From positions 1-59,747 of the forward strand of contig JAUIEP010000013.1 of NCBI GenBank assembly GCA_030428835.1: DNA of 59,747 nucleotides. Reading direction: 5' to 3'. The first letter of the stretch is position 1. Each line of letters opens with the position of its first letter. The notes under the pieces are model-generated. The model made no database searches. It saw only the letters and a list, made by a program, of their open reading frames with translations, and had not been told where the DNA came from. Positions 46,636-55,583 of the stretch are shown piece by piece. Origin of the DNA: Gammaproteobacteria bacterium. Lineage in GTDB: Bacteria > Pseudomonadota > Gammaproteobacteria > Pseudomonadales > Halieaceae. The position numbers and the translations under genes were made by a program.

Positions 46636-46852
46636 TGTCGGCGAGCTCCGGGTCGCTGGGTTGCTCGCGCCGCAGGAACCAGGCGAACAACTCCTGGTCC
46701 TCGCACAGCATCAGGCGCTGGAAGGTGGCGCGATCGGACGCATCGAGCTCGGCGTATCGCGAGCTGACAAACGGTTCCAGGACGAGGTCGAGCTCCAGCA
46801 TGCCGCGCCGCGCCGCCCAGCGCATCCGGTTGATCTCTTCCCCGTCCATCAT
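46586..46852 (-). CDS. sdhE: Succinate dehydrogenase FAD assembly factor SdhE
   Basis: 88 residues from ATG 46852 (ATG 46849 follows at once; the TTG at 46882 is less likely). The invariant RGMLELD motif is near residues 17-23, with EINRMRWAARRG before it and LCEDQELFAWFLRRE after it. SdhE helps attach FAD covalently to SdhA. It overlaps ygfX and is divergent from ygfZ, which is the normal E. coli-like neighbourhood. Confidence 0.92.
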   Translation of the reverse strand: MMDGEEINRMRWAARRGMLELDLVLEPFVSSRYAELDASDRATFQRLMLCEDQELFAWFLRREQPSDPELADIVQRVLEFASTPPADR

Positions 46853-46976
46853 GCCCTGCACCGTATCCCTTGTGTACGTCAAACGCGGGCATTATAGCCG
46901 ACACGCGCCCGCCGCCGGGGCCTGCTGACAACGCGCACCCGCGCGCCTATCATAGTGCCGCACAGCGAGGAGACCC

Positions 46977-47918
46977 ATGCCCGATTGCCAGTTCAGCCCG
47001 TTGCCCGGTGAGGCCCTGTTACTCATCGCGGGACCCGACACACTGAAATTCCTGCAGGGACAGACGACCTGCGATACGCGCGAGCTGGAAGCGGCGGGGT
47101 CGCTGCAGGGAGTGTACTGCACGCCACAGGGCCGCGTGGTCTGCGACTTCCTCCTGCTGCCGCTGGGCACGGACACCTACGCACTGCGCATGCGGCGCGA
47201 CATCCGCGCGTCTTCCGCGGCAGTGCTCGGCAAGTACATCGTCTTCTCCAAGGCGGAAATCGACGCCGAAAACGACGACTGGCAGGTGGCGGGCCTGTGG
47301 GGTGCGGACGCCGCACAAGTCGTCTCCACGGTCTTCGGGGCGTGCCCGGAGGGTGTCGGTCAACTGCTCTCGGGACCGGGCTACGCGGTCGTGCGACGCG
47401 ATGCGCAGGGCACCCGCTTCGAGTGCTTCCTGGAGTCAGGTGGCACCGCGCAGCAACGGTCCGCGCTGGAAGACGCCGCCGCGCCGGGGAGCGAGGAGGA
47501 GTGGCGCGCGCTCGACATCGCCGCCGGTATTGCCCGCATCGAGTCGCCGCTGGTGGACGAACTGGTCCCCCAGACCGTCAACTTCGACCTCACGGGACAC
47601 ATCAGCTTCACCAAGGGCTGCTACACGGGCCAGGAAGTCGTGGCGCGCCTGCACTACCGCGGCAAGTCCAAGCGACGCGGTTTCGCGGTCGCGGCGCGGG
47701 GCGCCTCCGGCCTGCAACCGGGCGCCGAGCTCTTCGCCGCCACCTCGTCCTCGCCGGTCGGCCACGTGGTCAACAGCGCGGTGACGGGCGACGGCGCGCG
47801 GGCGCTGGTCTCCGCAACGCTGGACGGCGCCGCGGCCGGCCTGCACCTGGCGGCGCCGGACGGCCCCGCCCTCACCCTGCTGGACCTCCCCTATTCCCTG
47901 GACGACACACAGGGCTGA
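46977..47918 (+). CDS. ygfZ: Folate-binding Fe-S maturation protein YgfZ
   Basis: 313 residues, ATG 46977 after GAGGAGA. GcvT-like fold; the family signature K-G-C-Y-x-G-Q-E is present as FTKGCYTGQEVVARLHYRG (near residues 212-230), along with FLQGQTTCDTREL at the N-terminus. YgfZ uses tetrahydrofolate to support a subset of Fe-S enzymes, such as MiaB. Downstream come the tandem repeats and REP-like element. Confidence 0.95.
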   Translation: MPDCQFSPLPGEALLLIAGPDTLKFLQGQTTCDTRELEAAGSLQGVYCTPQGRVVCDFLLLPLGTDTYALRMRRDIRASSAAVLGKYIVFSKAEIDAENDDWQVAGLWGADAAQVVSTVFGACPEGVGQLLSGPGYAVVRRDAQGTRFECFLESGGTAQQRSALEDAAAPGSEEEWRALDIAAGIARIESPLVDELVPQTVNFDLTGHISFTKGCYTGQEVVARLHYRGKSKRRGFAVAARGASGLQPGAELFAATSSSPVGHVVNSAVTGDGARALVSATLDGAAAGLHLAAPDGPALTLLDLPYSLDDTQG

Positions 47919-47960
47919 GACTGCAGCGGCACGCTCTATCTGTGAGACCTGCTTCCTGAA

Positions 47961-48037
47961 GGACGGATGCCCGTGGGACGGATGCCCGTGGGACGGATTC
48001 CTGTGAAACCGGATTGCTGTGAGGCCGGATACCTGTG
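47961..48037. repeat. Tandem 15-16 bp repeats
   Basis: Five units in a row with the consensus GGACGGATNCCTGTG: two identical 15-bp copies (47961-47975, 47976-47990), a third with two changes (47991-48005), then two diverged 16-bp copies up to 48037. A further degenerate copy may precede them. They run straight into the inverted repeat. No spacers, so this is not a CRISPR array. Confidence 0.8.
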
Positions 48038-48125
48038 GGGTCGAATTCATTCGACCAGATGATAGATTCGCCTTCCGCCCACCTGGCGGGGCTGCGCCGC
48101 GCGGTCGAATGAATTCGACCCCACA
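48034..48125. repeat. REP-like inverted repeat element
   Basis: A perfect 23-bp inverted repeat (48034-48056 and 48103-48125), with core TCGAATTCATTCGA, encloses 46 bp that itself contains a small GC stem (CCGCC/GGCGG). It sits between the convergent ygfZ and ung genes, the usual place for REP/BIME elements mobilised by RAYT transposases. It may also help terminate transcription from both sides; a T-run lies between it and the ung stop. Confidence 0.7.
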
Positions 48126-48133
48126 AAAAAGCG

Positions 48134-48832
48134 CTACGCGTCCGGCAACCGCCAATCCACCGGCGTTTCGCCGCGGCTCTGCAGGTACTCGTTTGCCGCC
48201 TTGAAGTGACCGCAACCGAAGAAGCCACGATGCGCGCTCAGCGGCGACGGGTGCGGCGCTTTCAGCACACAGTGTCGCCTGCCGTCGATGATGCCGCCCT
48301 TGCGCTGGGCGTAGCTGCCCCAGAGCATGAACACGACGCCGTCACGCTCGGTGTTGACGATGTCGATTACCCGGTCGGTAAACCGCTCCCAGCCGCGATC
48401 GCGATGCGAGCCCGCGATGCCGCTCTCCACCGACAGCACGCTGTTGAGCAGCAACACGCCCTGCTCGGCCCACGCCGTCAGGTGGCCGTGGTTCGGCACC
48501 GGCACACCCAGTTCATCGTGGATCTCGCGGTAGATGTTCTGCAAGGACGGCGGAATCGCGACGCCGGGACGCACAGAGAAGCACAGGCCGTGCGCCTGGC
48601 CCTCGCCGTGATACGGATCCTGGCCGAGGATCACGACCTTCACCTTGTCCAACGGTGTGTGTTCGAACGCGCCGAAAAATTCGTCGCCGCGCGGAAAGAT
48701 GCGTTTGCCCCGGGACTTCTCGGCCAGCAGGAAGCGGCGCAGGTCCAGCATGTAGTCCTGGTCGAACTCGCCGCGCAGGTGTTCGAGCCAGGTGGGCTCG
48801 AGCGCAATGTCGCGTGCAGTGCCGGCGCTCAC
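48134..48832 (-). CDS. ung: Uracil-DNA glycosylase
   Basis: 232 residues from GTG 48832 (GTG 48835 is equally possible); the frame extends upstream inside the cof gene but is not coding there. Motif [19 protein letters not shown] near residues 65-82, [11 protein letters not shown], and motif [14 protein letters not shown] near the end. It removes uracil from DNA. It follows the CofC-CofG-CofH stop by only a few bases, so it is likely read from the F420 operon. Confidence 0.96.
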   Translation of the reverse strand: MSAGTARDIALEPTWLEHLRGEFDQDYMLDLRRFLLAEKSRGKRIFPRGDEFFGAFEHTPLDKVKVVILGQDPYHGEGQAHGLCFSVRPGVAIPPSLQNIYREIHDELGVPVPNHGHLTAWAEQGVLLLNSVLSVESGIAGSHRDRGWERFTDRVIDIVNTERDGVVFMLWGSYAQRKGGIIDGRRHCVLKAPHPSPLSAHRGFFGCGHFKAANEYLQSRGETPVDWRLPDA

Positions 48833-48839
48833 CACGGCG

Positions 48840-51800
48840 TCAGTTGCACGCCGCCTGCAGCACGACCTGTTCGTACAGGCTGTGCCCGTGATCCTCGTTG
48901 CCCAGATGCAGGCGTTGTACGTTGTCGTCGAGTTCCGCGAGGCGCTTGCTGCGCTGCTGCTTGCCCGCGGGCGCGTTGTCCACGGGTCGCACCGGCGCGG
49001 CCGCGTAGGCGCGCTCACGCTGGCCGGCGGGGGCGTCTCCATACAGGGTGTTGCGCACGCGCGGCTCGCGCCCCACGCGCCGGATACAGGCCTCGATGTC
49101 CACGGGACGCCACTCCTGCCCGTGGCTCGCGCCGGCCGCGCGCGTGATGCTCTCATTCATGAGCGAGCCGCCGAGGTCGTTGACGCCGGCCCGCAGGCAG
49201 GCGGCAACACCCTCCGGCCCCATCTTCACCCAGGAGGCCTGGATGTTGTCGATCGCGCCGTGCAGGACCAGTCGCGCAACCGCGTGCATGAGGAGGGCCT
49301 CGCGGAACGTCGGGCCGGGACGGGCGCGACCGCGCAGGTACATGGGCGCTTCCTGCGCCACGAACGGCAGCGGCACGAACTCCGTGAAGCCGCCGGTGGC
49401 GAGCTGCAGTTCGCGCACCGCCAACAGGTGCGCCGCCCAGTGGCGGGGCTCCTCGACGTGCCCGTACATGACGGTCGCGGTGGTGCGGATACCCTCGGCG
49501 TGTGCCGCGGCCATCACCTCGAGCCACTGCGCGGCATTGATCTTGTCCGGGCAGATCTGTGCGCGAACCTCGTCGTGCAGGATCTCAGCGGCGGTTCCCG
49601 GCAGCGTGTTCAGGCCGGCGGCCCTGAGCCGTCGCAGGTAGGTGCGCAGGTCGAGGCCGAGCGTGGCGGCGCCCTGCCACACTTCCAACGGCGAGAATGC
49701 ATGGATATGCATGCCCGGGGTGGCGGTGCGGACGGTGGCGACAATATCGAGGTAGGTCTGCCCGGTGTAATCCGGGTGAATGCCGCCCTGCAGGCACACT
49801 TCCGTGGCGCCGCGTTGCCAAGCCTCGGTACAGCGCGCCGCCAGTTCCTCGGCGGTGATGTCGTACGGTGCGCCGCGCAATTCCGCGTTCTGACCGCCCT
49901 TGGAGAAAGCGCAGAAACGGCACTTGAAGTAGCAGACGTTGGTGTAGTTGATGTTGCGATTGACGATGTAACTCACGGTGTCGCCGTTGACCCGCTCGCG
50001 CAGCGCATCGGCGTGCCGGACAACGTAGCTGAACTCCGGGCCGCGCGCGGCGAACAGCCGGGTAACCTCTTCCTGTGTCGGGGTGTCCCCCGCCTCGCAG
50101 CGCGCGACAATCGCCTCCAATTCGCCGCTGACATGCACGGGTGCCGTATCCAGCAGGGCCATGTCGAGCGCGGGTGGCGCGGTATCGCGACCGGTGCTCC
50201 AGCCGTCGCGGCGCGCGAAACCCTCGGCGTCGGACAGCGCCGCGACCCGAGGGCGCACGGACTCGTCCAGCCATACCTCCCCCGCGCGGGCGTAGGCGGG
50301 ATAGATTGTCAGCCGTTGTTCCAGGAACTTGCCGGCCGTCGCGGTCTCCGCCGCGAGGCGATCGAGGTGCGGCCAGGGCGCCTCCGGGTTGACGTGATCC
50401 GGCGTGAGGGGCGACACCCCGCCCCAGTCGTTGATACCGGCGGCGACGATCTGCGACAACACGCCGGGACTGAGATTGGGCGGCGCCTGGATGCTCATCC
50501 CCGCGCCGAAGACCAGCCGGGAGACGGCGATAGTCCACAGCAGCTCGTCGAGATCGGGTTCGGGCGCGGCGGCCATCAGCGTGTCCGGCTTGGCGCGGAA
50601 GTTCTGTACGATGATTTCCTGCAGGTGGCCGTGTCGCTCGTGTACCGCGCGCAGCGCGAGCAGCGACTCGATGCGCTCCGTGCGCGTCTCGCCGATGCCG
50701 ATCAGTATGCCGGAGGTAAACGGCACCGCCGCGCGCCCCGCCAGTTCCAGCGTCTCGAGACGCCGCGCGGGATCCTTGTCGGGCGAGCCGTAATGCGGCA
50801 TGCCCTTCTCGCACAGGCGCGGCGCGGCGGACTCCAGCATGATGCCCATGGAAGCGCTGACCTCGCGCAGGCCCGCGATCTCCTGCGCGGTCATGCAGCC
50901 GGCATTGATGTGCGGCAGCAGGCCTGTCTCGTGCAGCACCCGCGAGGCCACCTCGCGCACATAGTCGAGCGTGCTCGCGTAGCCCATCCCGGCCAGAGCC
51001 CGGCGCGCTGCGCCGTAGCGCAGTTCCGGCTTTTCGCCGAGCGTGAACAGCGCCTCCTGGCAACCCATGCGCGCGCCCTCGCGACACAGTTCCAGCACGT
51101 CTTCAACGGGCATGAAGGGTTGCTCGATGCGCCTGGGAGTCTTGGCAAACGTGCAGTAGTGACAGACATCGCGACAGAGCCGGGTCAGCGGAATGAACAC
51201 CTTGCGCGAATACGTGACGAGGCTGCCGTGCCCCCGGTCGCGCAGTCGCCCCGCCACATCGGCGAGCGCCGCGGTATCGTCCATACCTGCGAGGGACAGC
51301 GCTTCAGCGTCGCTTGGCCGGTGACCCAGGAGCAGGCGCTCACGCAAATCCCCCCAGCGCGGCGGCTCGCCGGTATCCGCAGCCAGCCTTCCTGCATTCT
51401 CGGCGGGTACCTGCGCCGCCGCGATGCGCGCGGCGAGCTCGGGCTGCGCCAACAGGCCGCGGGTCGCACTGTGCACCGCGGTGCCCAGGCGGCGCAGCGC
51501 CAGCAGCAGATCAGCGGGTTCGTCGACGTCGAGCCCGGTACCGATGCGATCGAGTGTGCTCGACGCAAGACCCGCGCGCTCCGCGCTCGCCAGGTGCCCG
51601 GCATAACTGTCGCGCCCGAAACACAGCTGCGGCGCGGCGCCTGCCTCGAACACGAGCAGGTTGGTGCCGCTGCCGTGCCGGTCCGGCGCGATCACGACAC
51701 CGCCGCGCTGTGCCTGCAGCGACAGTGCCGCACCGATATCCGCTTCCGCCAGCAGCGGCAGGTCGGCATGCAGGACCAGCACCTGGCCGTCCCCGATTCG

Positions 51801-52073
51801 CTGGGCACCACGGGACAGCACCGCGTTGAGGCCGCTGCCGCCGAGTTCGACCTCGGACCAGCAGTCGGCGCCGCACTCAACCGCCAGCGCCGCCGCGGCG
51901 GCATCGTCGGTAATGAGGTTAACGCTCTCGACCCGCGGGTGGCGCACCAGCACCGACAACACGTCCGAGGCCATGGCGCGCGCCAGGGCGCTGCGCTCGG
52001 GCGGCGTGAGCAACGTCGCCAGGCGCGACTTCACCTGGTCCAATGATTTCAGTGCTACCAGCGCATGTGCCAC
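48840..52073 (-). CDS. Fused CofC-CofG-CofH: phospho-acid guanylyltransferase plus FO synthase
   Basis: 1077 residues, ATG 52073. Residues ~1-205 match CofC ([40 protein letters not shown]-like [14 protein letters not shown]), which activates a three-carbon phospho-acid with GTP. A radical SAM domain follows with Cys300/304/307 (CRDVCHYC), as in CofG, and a second with Cys714/718/721 (CYFKCRFC) and GGIHPDYTG, as in CofH. CofG and CofH together make 5-deazariboflavin FO from tyrosine and a ribitylaminouracil. CofG/CofH fusion is known as FbiC; I do not recall CofC being fused to it. Starts 3 bp after cofD. Frame is intact throughout, with no sign of an assembly join. Confidence 0.93.
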   Translation of the reverse strand: MAHALVALKSLDQVKSRLATLLTPPERSALARAMASDVLSVLVRHPRVESVNLITDDAAAAALAVECGADCWSEVELGGSGLNAVLSRGAQRIGDGQVLVLHADLPLLAEADIGAALSLQAQRGGVVIAPDRHGSGTNLLVFEAGAAPQLCFGRDSYAGHLASAERAGLASSTLDRIGTGLDVDEPADLLLALRRLGTAVHSATRGLLAQPELAARIAAAQVPAENAGRLAADTGEPPRWGDLRERLLLGHRPSDAEALSLAGMDDTAALADVAGRLRDRGHGSLVTYSRKVFIPLTRLCRDVCHYCTFAKTPRRIEQPFMPVEDVLELCREGARMGCQEALFTLGEKPELRYGAARRALAGMGYASTLDYVREVASRVLHETGLLPHINAGCMTAQEIAGLREVSASMGIMLESAAPRLCEKGMPHYGSPDKDPARRLETLELAGRAAVPFTSGILIGIGETRTERIESLLALRAVHERHGHLQEIIVQNFRAKPDTLMAAAPEPDLDELLWTIAVSRLVFGAGMSIQAPPNLSPGVLSQIVAAGINDWGGVSPLTPDHVNPEAPWPHLDRLAAETATAGKFLEQRLTIYPAYARAGEVWLDESVRPRVAALSDAEGFARRDGWSTGRDTAPPALDMALLDTAPVHVSGELEAIVARCEAGDTPTQEEVTRLFAARGPEFSYVVRHADALRERVNGDTVSYIVNRNINYTNVCYFKCRFCAFSKGGQNAELRGAPYDITAEELAARCTEAWQRGATEVCLQGGIHPDYTGQTYLDIVATVRTATPGMHIHAFSPLEVWQGAATLGLDLRTYLRRLRAAGLNTLPGTAAEILHDEVRAQICPDKINAAQWLEVMAAAHAEGIRTTATVMYGHVEEPRHWAAHLLAVRELQLATGGFTEFVPLPFVAQEAPMYLRGRARPGPTFREALLMHAVARLVLHGAIDNIQASWVKMGPEGVAACLRAGVNDLGGSLMNESITRAAGASHGQEWRPVDIEACIRRVGREPRVRNTLYGDAPAGQRERAYAAAPVRPVDNAPAGKQQRSKRLAELDDNVQRLHLGNEDHGHSLYEQVVLQAACN

Positions 52074-52075
52074 TA

Positions 52076-53035
52076 CTACAACTCCAACAGGGCGAGGACC
52101 GCGCGTGCCAGGCGCTGCTTGTCCTCGCGGCTGCGCATCACCGTCGGCGCCACCGCCGCGGCCATGCCCAGTCTCTCTATCTCCGGCACCAGTGTAGCGT
52201 CACTGTCGTCCATAACGAAGTGGTCCAGGAGTCCCGGGTAGCGTGTCGCGTAGTGCCGCGCCACACCCGGTGCGGTAGCCGGCACGCCCAGTTCCGCCAT
52301 CATCTTGGCGGCCGGCCCCTTCAGCGCGGCGCCCGCAACGATGGGCGACACCAGCACCACGGGAACGCCGGCGCCCGCCAGCGCGGCGGCAAGTCCGGGC
52401 AACTGCAGGATCGGGTCCACGCTGACAAACGGGTTGGAGGGGCAGATCACGATACCTCCCAGGCTCCCGTCTGCAATGAGTTGCAGTACCGCCGGATTGG
52501 GCGCGGCGGACTCGATCCCGGTGAACGTGAATCCGGTCACGGCCGGCGCGCAGCGCTCGCGCACGAAATAGTGCTGGAACGGCAGCTCGCCGGCGGCGGT
52601 ATGCACCGTGGTGCGCACGGGATCCGCCGACATCGGGTGCACGGCGCAGCCCACTCCCAGGCGCGCCGCGAGCGCGGTCGTTACCTCGGGCAGGGACGCC
52701 CCCTGCGCGAGCTGCTCGCTGCGCCACAGGTGCGTCGCGAGATCGCGGTCGCCCAGCGCAAACCAGGTCTCGCCGCCCAGCTCGCCGAGCGCGTGCAGCG
52801 CGTTGAACGTCTCCCCTTCCAGCCCCCAGCCCTGCGCGGCGTTGGCGCGGCCGGCAAGCGTGTAGAGCAGGGTGTCGATATCGGGGCTGATATGCAGGCC
52901 GAGGTGCTCGAAGTCATCGCCCGTATTAACGAGCAGGTGCAGGTCGCCGGCCGGGAGCACATCCGCCAGCCCGAGAGCGAGCTTGGCGCCGCCGACGCCG
53001 CCCGTGAGGGCTAGCACCTTACCGGCACCCGCCAT
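52076..53035 (-). CDS. cofD: 2-phospho-L-lactate transferase-like, FO phosphotransferase CofD
   Basis: 319 residues, ATG 53035 overlapping the cofE stop by one base (TGATG). N-terminal VLALTGGVGGAKLALGL, LVNTGDDFEHLGLHISPDIDTLLYTLAG and VICPSNPFVSVDPIL are CofD/FbiA hallmarks. It joins the GDP-activated phospho-acid from CofC to FO, giving F420-0. Whether the acid is phospholactate, phosphoenolpyruvate or phosphoglycerate cannot be read from the sequence. Confidence 0.95.
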   Translation of the reverse strand: MAGAGKVLALTGGVGGAKLALGLADVLPAGDLHLLVNTGDDFEHLGLHISPDIDTLLYTLAGRANAAQGWGLEGETFNALHALGELGGETWFALGDRDLATHLWRSEQLAQGASLPEVTTALAARLGVGCAVHPMSADPVRTTVHTAAGELPFQHYFVRERCAPAVTGFTFTGIESAAPNPAVLQLIADGSLGGIVICPSNPFVSVDPILQLPGLAAALAGAGVPVVLVSPIVAGAALKGPAAKMMAELGVPATAPGVARHYATRYPGLLDHFVMDDSDATLVPEIERLGMAAAVAPTVMRSREDKQRLARAVLALLEL

Positions 53036-53799
53036 CAGCGGAACAGGTCCAGGGCGCGGTCGCGCAACAACGGCGCGGCGCCGCCACTACTCGTCGCGAG
53101 GCGCAGGCCGCGGACCAGCACCACGGGACAGGCCTCGGCGGCCTCGCCCATCACCAGTGCCGCCGCGGCGGCGAGTTCGTCCGCCACCGCCGGCTCGGTA
53201 ACCTCCAGGACGTTGCCGAACAGGTCCGTGTCGCCGATCTGGTTGTGCAGTGGCTCCAGGCCCGCGGTGCCGATGGCGACGCCGACAGTGCCGTTGCGCC
53301 AGGCGCGGCCCATGCTGTCGTTCACCAGCACCTGGGGCTGGACGCCGGTGAGTTCCCCCACGCGAACGCGCAGCGCCGCGGCGGATGCGTCGGGGTCCCG
53401 CGGCAGCAGCAGCACGCGGGGGTTTTCCGGTTCCGAGCGGATATTGGAGCGGTCGATCCCGGCATTGGCGTGCACGTAACCATTGCGGTGCTCGACGATA
53501 ATGACGCCAGGGCGCACGCGCAGGACCTCGCGGCTCTCATCGAGGATGAGTTGGACGAGGCGCGGGTCCTTCGCGGCCTGCGCGGCGAGTTCCCGCGCCC
53601 TCGCCGACACCTCGACATCGGCCAGGTAGGCATAGCGCCCCTCGGCCTTGGACACGACCTTTTGCGCCACCACGAGCACATCGCCGGCGATGAGCTGCAG
53701 GTCGTTGTCCCGCAACGCGTCGACCAGCTGCACGGCGAGATCATCCCCGGGTTCCACCAGGGGAAAATGCTCGAGGGGGATCAGTTCCAGGCGCGCCAC
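53035..53799 (-). CDS. cofE: Coenzyme F420-0:L-glutamate ligase CofE
   Basis: 254 residues, GTG 53799. VVAQKVVSKAEGRY near residue 47, then NAGIDRSNI, VLLLPRDPDASAAALR and VNDSMGRAWRNGTVGVAIGTAG are CofE signatures. It adds glutamate residues to F420-0. The protein stops after the ligase domain and lacks the FMN-binding nitroreductase-like domain of actinobacterial FbiB. One-base overlap with cofD and a 35-bp gap to npdG. Confidence 0.95.
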   Translation of the reverse strand: MARLELIPLEHFPLVEPGDDLAVQLVDALRDNDLQLIAGDVLVVAQKVVSKAEGRYAYLADVEVSARARELAAQAAKDPRLVQLILDESREVLRVRPGVIIVEHRNGYVHANAGIDRSNIRSEPENPRVLLLPRDPDASAAALRVRVGELTGVQPQVLVNDSMGRAWRNGTVGVAIGTAGLEPLHNQIGDTDLFGNVLEVTEPAVADELAAAAALVMGEAAEACPVVLVRGLRLATSSGGAAPLLRDRALDLFR

Positions 53800-53834
53800 G
53801 CGGGGGCCGTGTCGTCAGGGGATCGCCGCGGGGC

Positions 53835-54521
53835 CTAGTGCTGCCCGTCCAGCCCCGTGATCTTGATGCCGGCGTGGCAATCGTATTGCTTGTTGATCAC
53901 GATCAGCACCGAGGTGAGCGCCTCCGCCGCCGCGGCGTTGTTGATCATGCCGGCGTGGTAGCCGCGCATGCCGGCCGCCTCGACCAGTTCGATGACCGCC
54001 TGGCGGGCGTCCTTCTTGTTGCCGCAGACGAGGACGTCACACTCCACGGCGTCGCCCTCCTGCAGGTGCGCGGCGGCGACGTTCTGGAAGGCCGACACAA
54101 CCGCGACGCCGTCACCCAGGAGTTCCTGGGCGATCTGCCCCGCACTGCCCTGCTCCGGCAGCTGCACGCGGCCCACCTTGGGCGGCACCAGCGGGACGGT
54201 CACGTCGATGAGTACTTTGCCCTCGAGGGCATCCCTGACCAGTTCCAGGGTGCTGGCCTGGTGACTGAAGGGCACCGTGATCGCGACGATATCGGCGGCC
54301 TGCGCGGCGGCCAGGTTCTCCATGGCCGCCACGGTGACCTCGCCCACCCCGCGCTCCGCCATCACCTCGCGCAGGTCGGCCACGGCCGCCTCCGCTTTCT
54401 CCTGGGTGCGCGAGCCGATGATCACGCGGTAGCCCGCCTGGGTCCAACGCCGGGCCAGGCCCGTGCCGAGGTCGCCGGTACCGCCGAGTATCGCCAGTAC
54501 AGGCAGGTTGTCTGTCGTCAT
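53835..54521 (-). CDS. npdG: F420:NADPH oxidoreductase-like protein
   Basis: 228 residues from ATG 54521 (GGAAAG nine bases upstream; an open frame to 54608 lacks a good site). Rossmann motif LAILGGTGDLGTGLARRW (residues ~7-24) and the NADP-selecting IIGSRTQEKA after it. AITVPFSHQAS, DVTVPLVPPK and CGNKKDARQAVIELVEAAG match the NPDG family. It moves hydride between NADPH and F420. As the first gene of the cof operon it could supply reduced F420. Confidence 0.92.
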   Translation of the reverse strand: MTTDNLPVLAILGGTGDLGTGLARRWTQAGYRVIIGSRTQEKAEAAVADLREVMAERGVGEVTVAAMENLAAAQAADIVAITVPFSHQASTLELVRDALEGKVLIDVTVPLVPPKVGRVQLPEQGSAGQIAQELLGDGVAVVSAFQNVAAAHLQEGDAVECDVLVCGNKKDARQAVIELVEAAGMRGYHAGMINNAAAAEALTSVLIVINKQYDCHAGIKITGLDGQH

Positions 54522-54626
54522 AATGTCTTTCCCGAAGGGGCGGTCATCGCCGTGCTCTAGGGCGCGCGGTACGCCAAGGTACAACCGCCGGTGAATTGTG
54601 CCGCACACCCGCCGAGCCGGGCTGAA

Positions 54627-54661
54627 CTGAAATTTTCAGGCAGTGTGAATTCGGTTAGGAT
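54627..54661 (+). promoter_or_regulatory. Candidate promoter and 13-bp palindrome between npdG and the SDR
   Basis: TTTTCA (54633-54638) and TAGGAT (54656-54661), 17 bp apart, read toward the SDR gene. The -35 overlaps CTGAAA-T-TTTCAG (54627-54639), a near-perfect palindrome that could bind a regulator of both divergent genes. Seen by eye only; a second AT-rich -10-like TATTAT lies at 54678-54683. Confidence 0.35.
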
Positions 54662-54785
54662 ACGCGCAGCCCGAGCATATTATGTAAATCATCCGGCATT
54701 CTCAAGCGCGCCAACCCGTGCAGCAGACGGCGATAACCCACTGTTTTCACAGGCTTCGTGCGCAGGACCCCAGGAGAAACAACAC

Positions 54786-55562
54786 ATGGACAACCCACTG
54801 GATTTCAGTGGCAAGGCAGTGATCGTCACGGGCGGTGGCAAAGGCGTCGGTAAGGGTATTACCGAGCGCTTCCTCGAGGCGGGGGCCAGTGTCCTGATCT
54901 GCGGCCGCGGCGAGCCGGATGCGCTGCCGAGTGCCGGCGGCAACACGGCGCAGTTCGTCGCCTGCGACGTGCGCGACTACGAACAGATCGAGGCCTGCGT
55001 GGCGGCCGCCGTCGAGCGCTTCGGGCGGCTCGACGTGCTGGTGAACAACGCCGGCGGCGCACCGTACGCGGAGGCGGCGACGGCATCGCCGCGCTTCTCC
55101 GAGTCCATCATCCGCCTCAACCTCATCGCACCGCTGAACTTCAGCCAGGTGGCCAACCGGGTCATGCAGGAGCAGCCGGAAGGCGGCTGCATCATCAATA
55201 TCGCCAGCGTCAGCACGATCCGGCCCTCGCCCGGTACCGCCGCCTACGGCGCGGCCAAGGCCGGACTGGTCAACCTCGGCACGTCGCTCGCCGTGGAATG
55301 GGCGCCCAGGGTGCGCGTCAACGCGCTCGTGGTTGGGCTTACCGAGACCGAACAATCCCACCTGCACTACGGCGATGAGGCTGGGATCGCCGCGGTCGGC
55401 GCCACTATCCCGCTCGGGCGCATGGCCGTGCCGCGCGATGTCGGCAACGCCTGCCTGTTCCTCGCCTCGCCGCTGGCCTCCTATGTCAGCGGCACCAATT
55501 TCGCGGTGCACGGCGGCGGCGAAAAGCCCGCGTTCCTCGCGGCGGCGAACGTCGACCAGTAA
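54786..55562 (+). CDS. SDR family oxidoreductase
   Basis: 258 residues from ATG 54786 (AGGAGAAAC before it; the frame extends to 54591 but that part is not coding). Rossmann motif TGGGKGVGKGI, DVLVNNAGGAP, Ser in NIASVSTIRPS, and the active-site YGAAK. C-terminal ASPLASYVSGTNFAVHGGGEKP is typical of classical SDRs. Divergent from the F420 operon with a 264-bp gap. It may use the product of that pathway or be unrelated; the cofactor is probably NAD(P), and F420 use is not supported by sequence. Confidence 0.9.
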   Translation: MDNPLDFSGKAVIVTGGGKGVGKGITERFLEAGASVLICGRGEPDALPSAGGNTAQFVACDVRDYEQIEACVAAAVERFGRLDVLVNNAGGAPYAEAATASPRFSESIIRLNLIAPLNFSQVANRVMQEQPEGGCIINIASVSTIRPSPGTAAYGAAKAGLVNLGTSLAVEWAPRVRVNALVVGLTETEQSHLHYGDEAGIAAVGATIPLGRMAVPRDVGNACLFLASPLASYVSGTNFAVHGGGEKPAFLAAANVDQ

Positions 55563-55583
55563 CCCCGGCGGGGTGTCGGAGCT

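Noticed and set aside
46189-46852. CptAB-type toxin-antitoxin pair (ygfX/sdhE)
   Set aside because: SdhE is better explained as a flavinylation factor for succinate dehydrogenase, and the toxin claim is disputed; nothing in the sequence adds support.
47961-48037. Possible CRISPR array
   Set aside because: Units are 15-16 bp, directly contiguous and degenerate, with no unique spacers and no cas genes nearby.
48792-52046. 1084-residue plus-strand ORF opposite the cofCGH gene
   Set aside because: It is a shadow frame created by high GC at codon third positions; it shows no recognisable domains, is rich in Arg/Gly/Gln/His, and the opposite strand has clear radical SAM motifs.
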